A stretch of DNA of 16,227 bases from JAADDK01 sp964425415. Lineage in GTDB: Archaea > Thermoplasmatota > Thermoplasmata > Thermoplasmatales > Aciduliprofundaceae. This document shows positions 7,586 to 14,454 of this stretch, piece by piece. Numbering within the stretch: position 1 is the first letter of the stretch; each line of letters opens with the position of its first letter. The notes beneath the pieces are model-generated. The model made no database searches. It was not told the origin of the DNA and saw only the letters and a program-made list of their open reading frames with translations. The stretch is taken from contig CAYRMJ010000029.1 in assembly GCA_964425415.1 (NCBI GenBank), forward strand, positions 1 through 16,227, given 5' to 3'. A program made the translations under genes and the position numbers.

Positions 7586-9511
7586 ATGGAAGAGTATAAC
7601 GCCAAGGCCATTCAAATTCTTCAGGATGCGGAGGCGGTTCGCAAGCGGCCGGGAATGTACATCGGCAGCACCGATGAAAGAGGCTTGCATCATCTCATTT
7701 ACGAGGTTGTGGACAACAGCATTGACGAGGCTCTAGCAGGGTACTGTAAAAATATAACGGTCATAATCCATGAAGATGGAAGTGTGAGCGTGGAAGACGA
7801 TGGTCGCGGCATTCCTGTGGATGTTCATCCAGAAAAGGGAAAGAGCGCACTGGAAATCGTCATGACGGTGCTTCACGCTGGCGCGAAATTTGACAAAAAA
7901 GCATATCGCATCACCGGAGGCCTGCACGGCGTTGGCATTCATGTTGTGAACTTTCTCTCAGAATGGCTGCGCGTTTACGTGCGGAGAGAGGGGAAGGTGT
8001 ACTTTCAGTGGTACATACGGGGAGAGCCGCAAATGGACGTGAAGATAATAGGAGAGGCTGTTCAGGGCACATTTAGATACAATTCTTTTGAGGAAGAGTT
8101 CAGGTACCAGCGCGGCACTTATGTTCGCTTCAAGCCCGATGCGGAGATATTTGAGACCACCAACATAAGGTACGAGACAGTGCGCAAGAAGTTGATGTAT
8201 CTGGCATTTCTCAATCGCGGCGTGAGAATTGAACTGGAGGATAGGAGAAGTGGTAAGAGGGACGAGTTCCTGTATGAGGGCGGAATAATAGAGTTTGTGA
8301 AGTACCTCAACGAGGGTTCCACGGTCCTTCACAAGGAGGTCATATATGGGAATGAGGCTCAGGGCGGCACGGTGGTTGAGTTTGCCCTGCAGTACAACGA
8401 CAGCACCTCGGAGAACCTCCTCGCCTTCGTGAACACCATCAACACCATTGAAGGCGGCACCCATGTGGCAGGATTCAGAAGCGCACTGACAAAGGTCATC
8501 AACGATTTTGCCAAGGAGCACAAGATTTCAAAGGACATTACGCTTCAGGGTGAGGATGTGCGCGAGGGATTGACAGCGGTTATACATGTTCGCCATCCCA
8601 ATCCGCAGTTTGAGGGCCAGACGAAGGCAAAGCTTGGCAACAGCGAAGTGAAAGGAATTGTTTTCTCCGTAGTATCCAAGATTCTCAAGCGCTATTTTGA
8701 GGAACATCCGGATGTGGGCACGATAATATCAGGAAAGGCGGTGGCTGCTGCGCGGGCACGCATCGCCGCAAGAAAGGCGCGGGAAATTGCAAGGAGAAAG
8801 AGCTTTCTTGAATCTCTGGATTTGCCGGGCAAGCTGGCGGACTGCTCCGAGGAAAATCCCGAGAAGGCGGAGCTATTCATAGTGGAAGGCGATTCTGCAG
8901 GGGGATCTGCAAAGCAGGCTCGCGACAGGCATTTTCAGGCCATACTGCCGCTTCGTGGAAAGATTCTCAACGTGGAGAAGGCTCGCATAGACAAAGTGTT
9001 CAAAAATCAGGAGATACGTGCTCTGATATCCGCTATCGGCACAGGGGTGCGCGAGGACTTTGATTACTCCCGGCTCAGGTACCACAAGATAATAATAATG
9101 ACCGATGCTGATGTGGACGGTGCTCACATACGCACTCTTCTTCTCACCTTCTTCTATCGCTACATGCCAGAGTTGATTGAGAGGGGGCACGTGTACATAG
9201 CGCAGGCGCCCCTTTACAGAATTCAGCGTGGCAAGGACATATACTACGTTTACAGCGACGAGGAGAAGGAGCAACTGCTGGAAAATTTGAGAGGTGCAAA
9301 TGTGCAGAGGTTCAAGGGTCTGGGTGAGATGAATCCCCAGCAACTGTGGGAGACTACAATGGACCCTGAAAACAGAAGATTGATACGCGTTACAATAGAG
9401 GATGCTGCGGAGGCGGACAGACTGTTCTCAATCCTCATGGGCGAGGCCGTTGGCCCGAGAAGAGAGTTCATAATAAACCACGCGAGGGAAGTGATGAACT
9501 TAGACATCTAA
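7586..9511 (+). CDS. gyrB: DNA gyrase subunit B (bacterial-type)
   Basis: ATPase subunit of DNA gyrase, which introduces negative supercoils as a GyrA2B2 complex. The 641-residue protein has the complete order of domains: GHKL ATPase with ILQDAEAVRKRPGMYIGS (11-28), the catalytic Glu40 and Asn44 in YEVVDNS, DDGRGIP (71-77) and GGLHGVG (111-117); the transducer with QTKAKLGN (345-352, ATP-contacting Lys); the TOPRIM domain with IVEGDSAGGSAKQ (432-444, Glu434) and MTDADVDGAHIRT (505-517, metal Asp507 and Asp509); and the C-terminal tail with QRFKGLGEMNP. It is the length of the compact form, lacking the insert of E. coli GyrB. The family is known to have entered euryarchaea from bacteria. No gyrA is next to it: upstream is a membrane protein and downstream a convergent cysS whose stop overlaps by 4 nt. 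ParE/TopoVI-B are less likely given the motif pattern; ParE cannot be entirely excluded. Confidence 0.94.
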   Translation: MEEYNAKAIQILQDAEAVRKRPGMYIGSTDERGLHHLIYEVVDNSIDEALAGYCKNITVIIHEDGSVSVEDDGRGIPVDVHPEKGKSALEIVMTVLHAGAKFDKKAYRITGGLHGVGIHVVNFLSEWLRVYVRREGKVYFQWYIRGEPQMDVKIIGEAVQGTFRYNSFEEEFRYQRGTYVRFKPDAEIFETTNIRYETVRKKLMYLAFLNRGVRIELEDRRSGKRDEFLYEGGIIEFVKYLNEGSTVLHKEVIYGNEAQGGTVVEFALQYNDSTSENLLAFVNTINTIEGGTHVAGFRSALTKVINDFAKEHKISKDITLQGEDVREGLTAVIHVRHPNPQFEGQTKAKLGNSEVKGIVFSVVSKILKRYFEEHPDVGTIISGKAVAAARARIAARKAREIARRKSFLESLDLPGKLADCSEENPEKAELFIVEGDSAGGSAKQARDRHFQAILPLRGKILNVEKARIDKVFKNQEIRALISAIGTGVREDFDYSRLRYHKIIIMTDADVDGAHIRTLLLTFFYRYMPELIERGHVYIAQAPLYRIQRGKDIYYVYSDEEKEQLLENLRGANVQRFKGLGEMNPQQLWETTMDPENRRLIRVTIEDAAEADRLFSILMGEAVGPRREFIINHAREVMNLDI

Positions 9512-10869
9512 ACCCTGTACCATCTAGTTCCCTCTCTGGCATCTTCAATTTTTATTCCGATTTTAAGAAGTTCGTCTCTTATCATATCCGCAAGCTGGTA
9601 GTTTTTCTGCTTTCTCAGAGCTGTGCGAATATCCAGAATGATTTGCATCAGCTTCTCCTCTGCGCTTTCCTCGCAGCCCCGTGGCAGAATGTCAAAAATT
9701 TCATCCATTTTCTCCATGAATTGCAGCGCGCCCATTGCTTCCTCTCCTTTCATATCCCTCGCCGCTGAGATGAATTCAAGATAGTGTTTCATTGCCTCTC
9801 TGGTATTGAAATCGTCCGCCAGAGCAGAGAGAATGCGCTGCTCGTAATCCCCGCACATCTCGCATCTTGGCTCTCCGCTCGCATTGGATTTAAGAGAATG
9901 GTAAGTGCTCCAAATCCTTTCCAGAAGTACCATGGAATCTCCGAGGTTCTTCTCGCTGAAATCAAAGGGCTTGCGGTAATGAGCGTTGAGGAACATGAGC
10001 CTTATGGCTTCGGGCCTGTACTTTTTCAACAAATCTCTGACGAGGAACACATTGCCCAGAGATTTGCTCATCTTCTCCTTCTCAAACTGCACCATTCCCA
10101 CGTGCATCCAGTAATTCACGAATAGCTTTCCCGTGGCCGCTTCGCTCTGCGCAATCTCGTTCTCGTGATGGGGGAATATAAGATCAGAGCCGCCGCCGTG
10201 AATGTCCAGAGTATCGCCGATGTAGTGCATGCTCATTGCGCTGCACTCAATGTGCCATCCCGGCCTCCCGGGACCCCATGGACTCGGCCACGAGGGCTCT
10301 CCCTCCTTTGCAGCTTTCCACAGTGCAAAATCAAGAGGGTTTCTCTTCTTATCGCTAACATCAATTCTTGCACCTGCCATCATGTCCTCGGGCCTGCGGT
10401 GAGATAGCTTTCCGTACTCGGGGAATTTCTCAACTGAGAAGTACACGTCTCCATCGCTCACATAAGCATAGCCCTTATCAACGAGAGTTTTCACCATGGA
10501 TATTATCTCGGGAATGTGCCTCGTAGCCTTTGGAATTATGTTCGCTCTCCGCACGCGCAGGCGGTCCATGTCCTCCAGATAGGCTTTCGCAAATCTATGC
10601 GCCATTGCAACTGGCTCCTCGCCCCGCTCCGATGCTTTGTTTATTATCTTATCGTCTATATCCGTTATGTTGGATATGAGAAGCACATCGTAGCCTACGT
10701 ACTCCAGAAACCTGCGAAAAGCGTCAAACATTATTGCCACTCTGGCATGGCCCACATGCGCATAATCGTATGTGGTTGGGCCGCACACGTACATTCCGAC
10801 CCTTCCCTCGTGCACGGGCCTGAATTCTCTCTTCTCTCCACTGAGTGTGTCGTGAATTCTGATTATCAT
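9508..10869 (-). CDS. cysS: Cysteinyl-tRNA synthetase
   Basis: Class I aminoacyl-tRNA synthetase that charges tRNA-Cys with cysteine; cytoplasmic, monomeric. All 453 residues are present, a normal length. Motifs are MYVCGPTTYDYAHVGHAR (26-43) with the HIGH-like HVGH at 38-41, KMSKS at 266-270, and the zinc ligands Cys29, Cys209 (HIECSAMS), His234 (FPHHENE) and Glu238, at nearly the positions known for E. coli CysS. The C-terminal part has the DALR-like helical domain ending in a basic/aromatic tail. A TATA box at 10889-10899 sits about 25 nt upstream of the ATG, so the message is probably leaderless. The 3' end overlaps gyrB: both stop codons share 9508-9511. Presence of CysRS suggests that this organism does not depend solely on the SepRS/SepCysS route. 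Confidence 0.97.
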   Translation of the reverse strand: MIIRIHDTLSGEKREFRPVHEGRVGMYVCGPTTYDYAHVGHARVAIMFDAFRRFLEYVGYDVLLISNITDIDDKIINKASERGEEPVAMAHRFAKAYLEDMDRLRVRRANIIPKATRHIPEIISMVKTLVDKGYAYVSDGDVYFSVEKFPEYGKLSHRRPEDMMAGARIDVSDKKRNPLDFALWKAAKEGEPSWPSPWGPGRPGWHIECSAMSMHYIGDTLDIHGGGSDLIFPHHENEIAQSEAATGKLFVNYWMHVGMVQFEKEKMSKSLGNVFLVRDLLKKYRPEAIRLMFLNAHYRKPFDFSEKNLGDSMVLLERIWSTYHSLKSNASGEPRCEMCGDYEQRILSALADDFNTREAMKHYLEFISAARDMKGEEAMGALQFMEKMDEIFDILPRGCEESAEEKLMQIILDIRTALRKQKNYQLADMIRDELLKIGIKIEDAREGTRWYRV

Positions 10870-10888
10870 AAGCGTTCATGGAGGAAGG

Positions 10889-10899
10889 ATATAAAATCT
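10889..10899. promoter_or_regulatory. Shared TATA region between cysS and the divergent exported protein
   Basis: GATATAAAATC reads as a TATA box on both strands. On the minus strand it is about 25 nt from the cysS ATG (leaderless). On the plus strand it predicts a start near 10920 and a leader of about 34 nt carrying a full GGAGGTG. The 84-nt divergent gap has no other obvious element. Confidence 0.5.
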
Positions 10900-10939
10900 T
10901 TAACGCAAAATTCATATTTTCTTCGCTCATACATTCCTT

Positions 10940-10946
10940 GGAGGTG
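10940..10946 (+). promoter_or_regulatory. Strong Shine-Dalgarno GGAGGTG
   Basis: A perfect seven-base match to the archaeal ribosome-binding consensus, 7 nt before the ATG at 10954. It fixes the start of the exported protein and shows that the long open frame extending upstream to 10516, antisense to cysS, is not the coding start. Confidence 0.75.
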
Positions 10947-10953
10947 CATCACC

Positions 10954-11985
10954 ATGATTTCCAGAAATGCAATTGTGGCTGTGAGTGTGATAATCATTGC
11001 AGTAGTATTCTCGTATCTTTACTTTCAGCCCGGAAGCTCAGAGATTGCTCCTAAAGAAATCAGGTTGGGCGGAGTGAGTATGATGAATGGATACCTCTTC
11101 GCTCTTAATGATAAGCCCTATATTGCCATAACTCACAATGAGGGAAAAGGCACAGGAGTTTATGTGAGCGAAATAAGCGGTGCAAATGTGATCTTTAAGG
11201 ATGAGAATAGGATGTTTTCAGTACGTGGCAAATATCCCACCATAACAGTGTATCAGCGTGGAGATTCCATTTACTTCTTACTCTCTGGCCCGAATTCATC
11301 AGCGGTGGTGGAATGCGGTGAGAATTTGAAGGTGAGAGCAAAGCATATCTTGCAATTTACTGCAGAGAGCATGGCAATTCTTCACGAAAAATTCTATTTT
11401 CTGGGCTATGCAAATTCCACTTACCAGGTGATTGAAACTGAAGATTTTAAGAATTTCAAAACTGTGCATTCGTTCAAGGATGCGAAGACGATAATGAGCG
11501 ATTACTTTATGACTCTAAAAGGAAATCTGTACCTCGCTACGAGCGTTGAGTACGGGAGCAGTAATAGAATCTCTCTTTTCAAAATCAACGATGCGGGGAT
11601 GGATGAAATATTCAATACCTCGGCGATGGCATGGATATACTCTTACGCAGAAGGCAATGAGATTTGCCTCTATATTCTGGGCGATAAAACGATTCAGTAT
11701 GTTATTTCTATGGATGGTGCAGTGCTACACAGGATTACAGGAATAGATGCCATGCCAATTTACCATTCGCAGAACAGAACATTTGGATTGATTTCAAAAA
11801 ATGACAAAACATACCTTGCAGTATCCAACGATGGTAAAAATTTCCGGGGCTTTTATAGTATGGAAAAAGGCAATCTGCCCTTTGATGCACTATCTCCTCA
11901 GGGCACAGTTATGTTGCTGAAAAATCATCTTTACATTCTAACCACTGAGAGCAGCATTCTTGATTTTGACCTATCAAGCCTCTGA
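10954..11985 (+). CDS. Membrane-anchored, probably extracellular beta-rich protein (unknown)
   Basis: I do not recognise a family. The 343-residue protein has a short basic N-terminus (MISRN), a hydrophobic segment at about 6-24 with no clear cleavage motif (signal anchor), and then a long soluble domain expected outside the cell. That domain alternates short hydrophobic strands with turns in a repeating manner, for example KPYIAITHNEGKGTGVYVSEI, DSIYFLLSG, KFYFLGYA, GNLYLATS and HLYILTTE. This is the look of a beta-propeller with repeated four-strand blades, but blade count and family were not confirmed. Several N-glycosylation sequons (NSS, NST, NTS, NRT) support an exterior location. The start is set by the strong GGAGGTG. 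It is divergent from cysS and is followed by the tRNA-Arg gene; a second protein of similar plan lies beyond the tRNA. Confidence 0.75.
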   Translation: MISRNAIVAVSVIIIAVVFSYLYFQPGSSEIAPKEIRLGGVSMMNGYLFALNDKPYIAITHNEGKGTGVYVSEISGANVIFKDENRMFSVRGKYPTITVYQRGDSIYFLLSGPNSSAVVECGENLKVRAKHILQFTAESMAILHEKFYFLGYANSTYQVIETEDFKNFKTVHSFKDAKTIMSDYFMTLKGNLYLATSVEYGSSNRISLFKINDAGMDEIFNTSAMAWIYSYAEGNEICLYILGDKTIQYVISMDGAVLHRITGIDAMPIYHSQNRTFGLISKNDKTYLAVSNDGKNFRGFYSMEKGNLPFDALSPQGTVMLLKNHLYILTTESSILDFDLSSL

Positions 11986-11987
11986 AA

Positions 11988-11998
11988 AACTTTAATAT
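11988..11998 (+). promoter_or_regulatory. TATA box for tRNA-Arg
   Basis: AACTTTAATAT is centred about 27 nt upstream of the first tRNA base (12022). It begins only 3 nt after the stop of the preceding gene. The T-run at 12003-12009 between this box and the tRNA may end transcripts from the preceding gene. Confidence 0.6.
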
Positions 11999-12021
11999 CA
12001 TCCTTTTTTATCACCCTCTAC

Positions 12022-12140
12022 GCCCGAGTGGGGTAGCATGGATATCCTGAAGGCCTGCGGTAGCCCCTTTGAAAAAGGCACTATTCCCAAAATGGGGCTG
12101 CGGAGAGCCTTTGACCCGGGTTCGAATCCCGGCTCGGGCA
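12022..12140 (+). tRNA. tRNA-Arg (anticodon GCG) with 45-nt archaeal intron
   Basis: The acceptor stem pairs GCCCGAG (12022-12028) with CTCGGGC (12133-12139), discriminator A at 12140, and CCA is not encoded. The T arm is CCGGG-TTCGAAT-CCCGG (12116-12132). The anticodon stem pairs AAGGC (12050-12054) with GCCTT (12107-12111), and the mature loop is C-T-GCG-G-A, giving anticodon GCG at 12057-12059, which reads arginine codons CGC and CGU. The mature tRNA has 74 nt. The D stem is short and can be drawn in two registers. The intron between positions 37 and 38 is supported by a canonical bulge-helix-bulge. The upstream TATA box has correct spacing. Confidence 0.93.
12061..12105 (+). other. tRNA intron with canonical bulge-helix-bulge splice motif
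   Basis: Between the anticodon stem and the intron stem (AGCCCC 12062-12067 with GGGGCT 12094-12099) lies a 4-bp central helix, CTGC (12055-12058) with GCGG (12100-12103), flanked by two 3-nt bulges on opposite strands: GGT (12059-12061) and AGA (12104-12106). The archaeal tRNA splicing endonuclease cuts after the second base of each bulge, which removes 12061-12105 and leaves the intron at the usual 37/38 site. Confidence 0.9.
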
Positions 12141-12210
12141 CTTACTTGGATTTTACATGAATTTCTATAGATGTATGAGTGTAAATTAGTTAGCTTCATT
12201 GCTGGAAAAT

Positions 12211-12218
12211 GTTTTATA
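12211..12218 (+). promoter_or_regulatory. TATA box for the second exported protein (leaderless GTG)
   Basis: TTTTATAT is centred about 25 nt before the GTG at 12240. It lies inside the longer open frame that begins with the ATG at 12171, so that ATG would be upstream of the transcription start. Confidence 0.55.
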
Positions 12219-12239
12219 TCACAAATAATATTTAGGTTT

Positions 12240-13451
12240 GTGGTTCAAAGAAAAAGTCTATGGATGATAGCGATAGCTATTGTTGTAATTGTCATTGGTT
12301 TTGTAATCTCTTACTATGTTGCTTATCCCCTTTTACTTCAAAATAATACTGATGTGTTTGCTCCCAGAATATTCTTCACCACCTCTGGAGACATCGCAGT
12401 TATGTACTATGAAATGCCACATGGAGGAAATGACAGTCAGCGTGATGTTATTCTAACGGTTTACGACTCATCAGGGGATATAATCAAGGGCCCACAAAAA
12501 ATAGCACATCTCTACACGTCATTAGACGCACCAGGAATATGGATTCCTCACTCTAAGGCAAACATTATTATGGATAAAAAGTTAAATGCATATATTGTAC
12601 AGGTAGCAAGAGGGCACGGAAAATGGAAAGAAGTTGCAAAGCTGAGTATAATAAACCCCAGTGGTAAATATATTGTTAAAAACAGGATTATTCCCATGGA
12701 TTGCAATAATACTGATGTTGACTTTGATCCATCTCGTGTGTCTCTTTATCCTGTATCGTTAATTGTTGCAGGTGGGTACCTCAACATATTCATTGAATAC
12801 GAAGATGATGCAAAGTATTACCCCATCTATGAACTTCATTATTTCAAATACACACTTTCAGGAAATAAGGTTGGAGAGGACATACTCATAAGTAAATCCA
12901 CTGTGTATGGTGGACATCTATATTCTTCATTTGTCCCCATCAAGAATGATGTTTGTGTCATTATCAACACAACACACGCCATGTTGATAAACACCACAAC
13001 ATCTAAAATTATGAAATTCGTTCCAGAGTTTAAATATCTCTACGGATATATTCACATTGGCTACAACCAAACACACAGAATCACATATTCATTTTTAGTA
13101 TATAAATCAAAGTATTATCCGATTTCAAAAGATGCAAGTGTATATTCTAATGTAGAATACACTTTTCATGCAACTATTGGAGGATGTACTGGCGGTAATC
13201 CAAAACTTTTGATGTCTGAATATGTGAATTGGAAATTGAAAAAGGAAAATAAAACTATATTTGTACCAGAAAGGGGCGGTGATTGGTGTTATAACCCTGA
13301 TATATTTGGAATTCAAAGTGAAGTAGATAAGGATGGAAGGGTGTATGTGGTTTGGTATGTGAACAATGGCTGTAACCATTTCTCAGCATATATAATGGCT
13401 CTTAAAGACACCAAAATAATATTCACCCCCAGAACTCTTCCCCTTGCATAG
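12240..13451 (+). CDS. AT-rich gene for a membrane-anchored extracellular protein (unknown)
   Basis: I do not recognise a family. From the GTG the product is 403 residues: MVQRKS, one hydrophobic anchor at about 7-29, then a soluble exterior domain rich in beta-strand patterns, aromatic residues and N-glycosylation sequons (NNT, NDS, NTT, NQT, NKT). Strand-turn units such as SGDIAVMYYEM, DVILTVYDSSGD and DGRVYVVWYVNNG recall sialidase-like or other beta-propeller folds, without a clear Asp-box. Five exterior cysteines, four of them in the last third (GGCTGG, DWCYNP, NGCNHF and one in DVCVII), could form disulfides. The gene is much more AT-rich than gyrB or cysS. The start is chosen from the TATA box 25 nt upstream; ATG at 12171 (23 residues longer) and ATG at 12264 (within the anchor) are less likely. 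Its plan matches the protein on the other side of the tRNA, but I see no clear residue-level similarity. Confidence 0.72.
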   Translation: MVQRKSLWMIAIAIVVIVIGFVISYYVAYPLLLQNNTDVFAPRIFFTTSGDIAVMYYEMPHGGNDSQRDVILTVYDSSGDIIKGPQKIAHLYTSLDAPGIWIPHSKANIIMDKKLNAYIVQVARGHGKWKEVAKLSIINPSGKYIVKNRIIPMDCNNTDVDFDPSRVSLYPVSLIVAGGYLNIFIEYEDDAKYYPIYELHYFKYTLSGNKVGEDILISKSTVYGGHLYSSFVPIKNDVCVIINTTHAMLINTTTSKIMKFVPEFKYLYGYIHIGYNQTHRITYSFLVYKSKYYPISKDASVYSNVEYTFHATIGGCTGGNPKLLMSEYVNWKLKKENKTIFVPERGGDWCYNPDIFGIQSEVDKDGRVYVVWYVNNGCNHFSAYIMALKDTKIIFTPRTLPLA

Positions 13452-13515
13452 CAGAGTGATTCTCCACACTATGAATCATCAACTCTCAAACTGAGAATAA
13501 ATGAAGAATCTTTCA

Positions 13516-14187
13516 TCACAGGCAGTACAACTTAAAAATCACTCCCGGCACGATCCTGCGCTTTCCCCTTAACATCTTCTTCACAGCATACTTTGCCACT
13601 TTATCAGGTGAGAGCATTATCCTCTCAATCCCCTTCGTGGGCATCCCTGCATTCTTGAAGAAATTCGTCCTCGTGGGCCCGAGGAGAAGGTAAGATATCT
13701 TCAATTTCTTTCGCCCCCTTATTTCCTTCGCCAGAGAGCGAGAAAATATCGCTACGTACGATTTTGTGGCTGCATACGCACTGAGCTTTGGCTGCGAATG
13801 GCATGCGGCAACGGAAGATACGTTCATGATGTATCCCTCATACAGAACTTCCATCACCTTCTTCGTTATGTATGTCAGGGCAAGGATGTTCAGATTTATC
13901 ATCTCTTCAATTCTCTCCCATTTCAGATTCTCTAACTCTCCGTACAATCCAAATCCTGCATTATTCACCACCACCTGCGGTTTGAATTCCTCAATTATAT
14001 CTCCCACTTTTTTGTAATCCTTTGAGAGGTCAATTGGATAGTAAATGGAAGAGTGCAGCATCTCCGCCGCCATCTTCAACTTCTCTTCGTTGCGAGAAAT
14101 GAGAATCAAATCATAGCCGCGCATTTTCAATTCTTTCGCAATGTGAAATCCCAGGCCTGAGGAGGCGCCGGTGATCAAAGCGTGCAT
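13516..14187 (-). CDS. Short-chain dehydrogenase/reductase (SDR, classical type)
   Basis: NAD(P)-dependent oxidoreductase with a Rossmann fold; cytoplasmic, substrate unknown. Motifs are the cofactor-binding TGASSGLG (6-13), the basic residue in SRNEEKL (31-37) that suggests NADP preference, NNAG (75-78), and the catalytic Ser124/125, Tyr138 and Lys142 in NVSS and YAATK. After that comes LGPTRTNFF, the usual PG-x-T segment in altered form. The protein has 223 residues, about 30-40 shorter than the DltE-like relatives (COG0300), and ends shortly after RRIVPG with tandem TGA codons; the lost part is the variable C-terminal helix region, so the core is complete. A TATA element at 14201-14212 lies about 20 nt upstream and is shared with the divergent small gene. 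The adjacent genes give no hint of the substrate. Confidence 0.87.
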   Translation of the reverse strand: MHALITGASSGLGFHIAKELKMRGYDLILISRNEEKLKMAAEMLHSSIYYPIDLSKDYKKVGDIIEEFKPQVVVNNAGFGLYGELENLKWERIEEMINLNILALTYITKKVMEVLYEGYIMNVSSVAACHSQPKLSAYAATKSYVAIFSRSLAKEIRGRKKLKISYLLLGPTRTNFFKNAGMPTKGIERIMLSPDKVAKYAVKKMLRGKRRIVPGVIFKLYCL

Positions 14188-14200
14188 GGGGGGAGAATGG

Positions 14201-14212
14201 TTTTAAATATAT
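14201..14212. promoter_or_regulatory. Shared TATA region for divergent SDR and small-protein genes
   Basis: TTTTAAATATAT lies between two divergent start codons only 42 nt apart. It is about 23 nt ahead of the plus-strand ATG at 14230 and about 20 nt ahead of the minus-strand ATG at 14187, so one AT-rich element can serve two leaderless genes. Only one preinitiation complex could bind at a time. Confidence 0.5.
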
Positions 14213-14229
14213 CTAACCATTGCCTAATC

Positions 14230-14454
14230 ATGCGCGTGGAACTTGAGGAAGAGGATGAGAAAAAGAGATTTAACATTAAACTCCAGATTGCCCTTTACCG
14301 CACTGCTGAGAAGGTGAAGCGGGATGAAAGAGAGGAGGAGTTTGAGAAATATAAAAGGGAGAGACTGGAAAAAATAAGAGAAATTTTGGGCGTGGAGAAG
14401 GGCGAGATAAAAATATATGAGAATGGAGAACTGCTGTTTGAGGTGCCAGAATGA
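14230..14454 (+). CDS. Small charged alpha-helical protein of unknown function
   Basis: A 74-residue protein with no recognised family. The sequence begins MRVELEEEDEKKRFNIKLQ, continues with a long, extremely charged helix (about 20-52, rich in Glu, Lys and Arg, for example REEEFEKYKRERLEKIREIL), and closes with a short strand pair around GEIKIYENGELLFEVPE. This looks like a small soluble helical or coiled-coil protein, not a membrane or DNA-binding motif that I can name. The start is fixed by a TATA about 23 nt upstream; an earlier in-frame ATG at 14185 lies before that box. Its stop overlaps the next ATG as ATGA, so the two genes form a tight operon and their products may act together, but no partner function is known. 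Confidence 0.75.
   Translation: MRVELEEEDEKKRFNIKLQIALYRTAEKVKRDEREEEFEKYKRERLEKIREILGVEKGEIKIYENGELLFEVPE

Noticed and set aside
10516..10953. In-frame extension of the first exported protein upstream of its ATG
   Set aside because: It runs antisense through cysS, and a perfect GGAGGTG 7 nt before the ATG at 10954 followed by a signal anchor gives a clear real start.
12171..12239. Longer start (ATG at 12171) for the AT-rich exported protein
   Set aside because: A good TATA box at 12211-12218 lies inside the extension, so the ATG would be upstream of transcription; the GTG at 12240 is at leaderless spacing.
12141..13515. An integrated element bounded by a tRNA-derived attachment repeat
   Set aside because: No repeat of the tRNA 3' end and no integrase or recombinase gene was found in the window.
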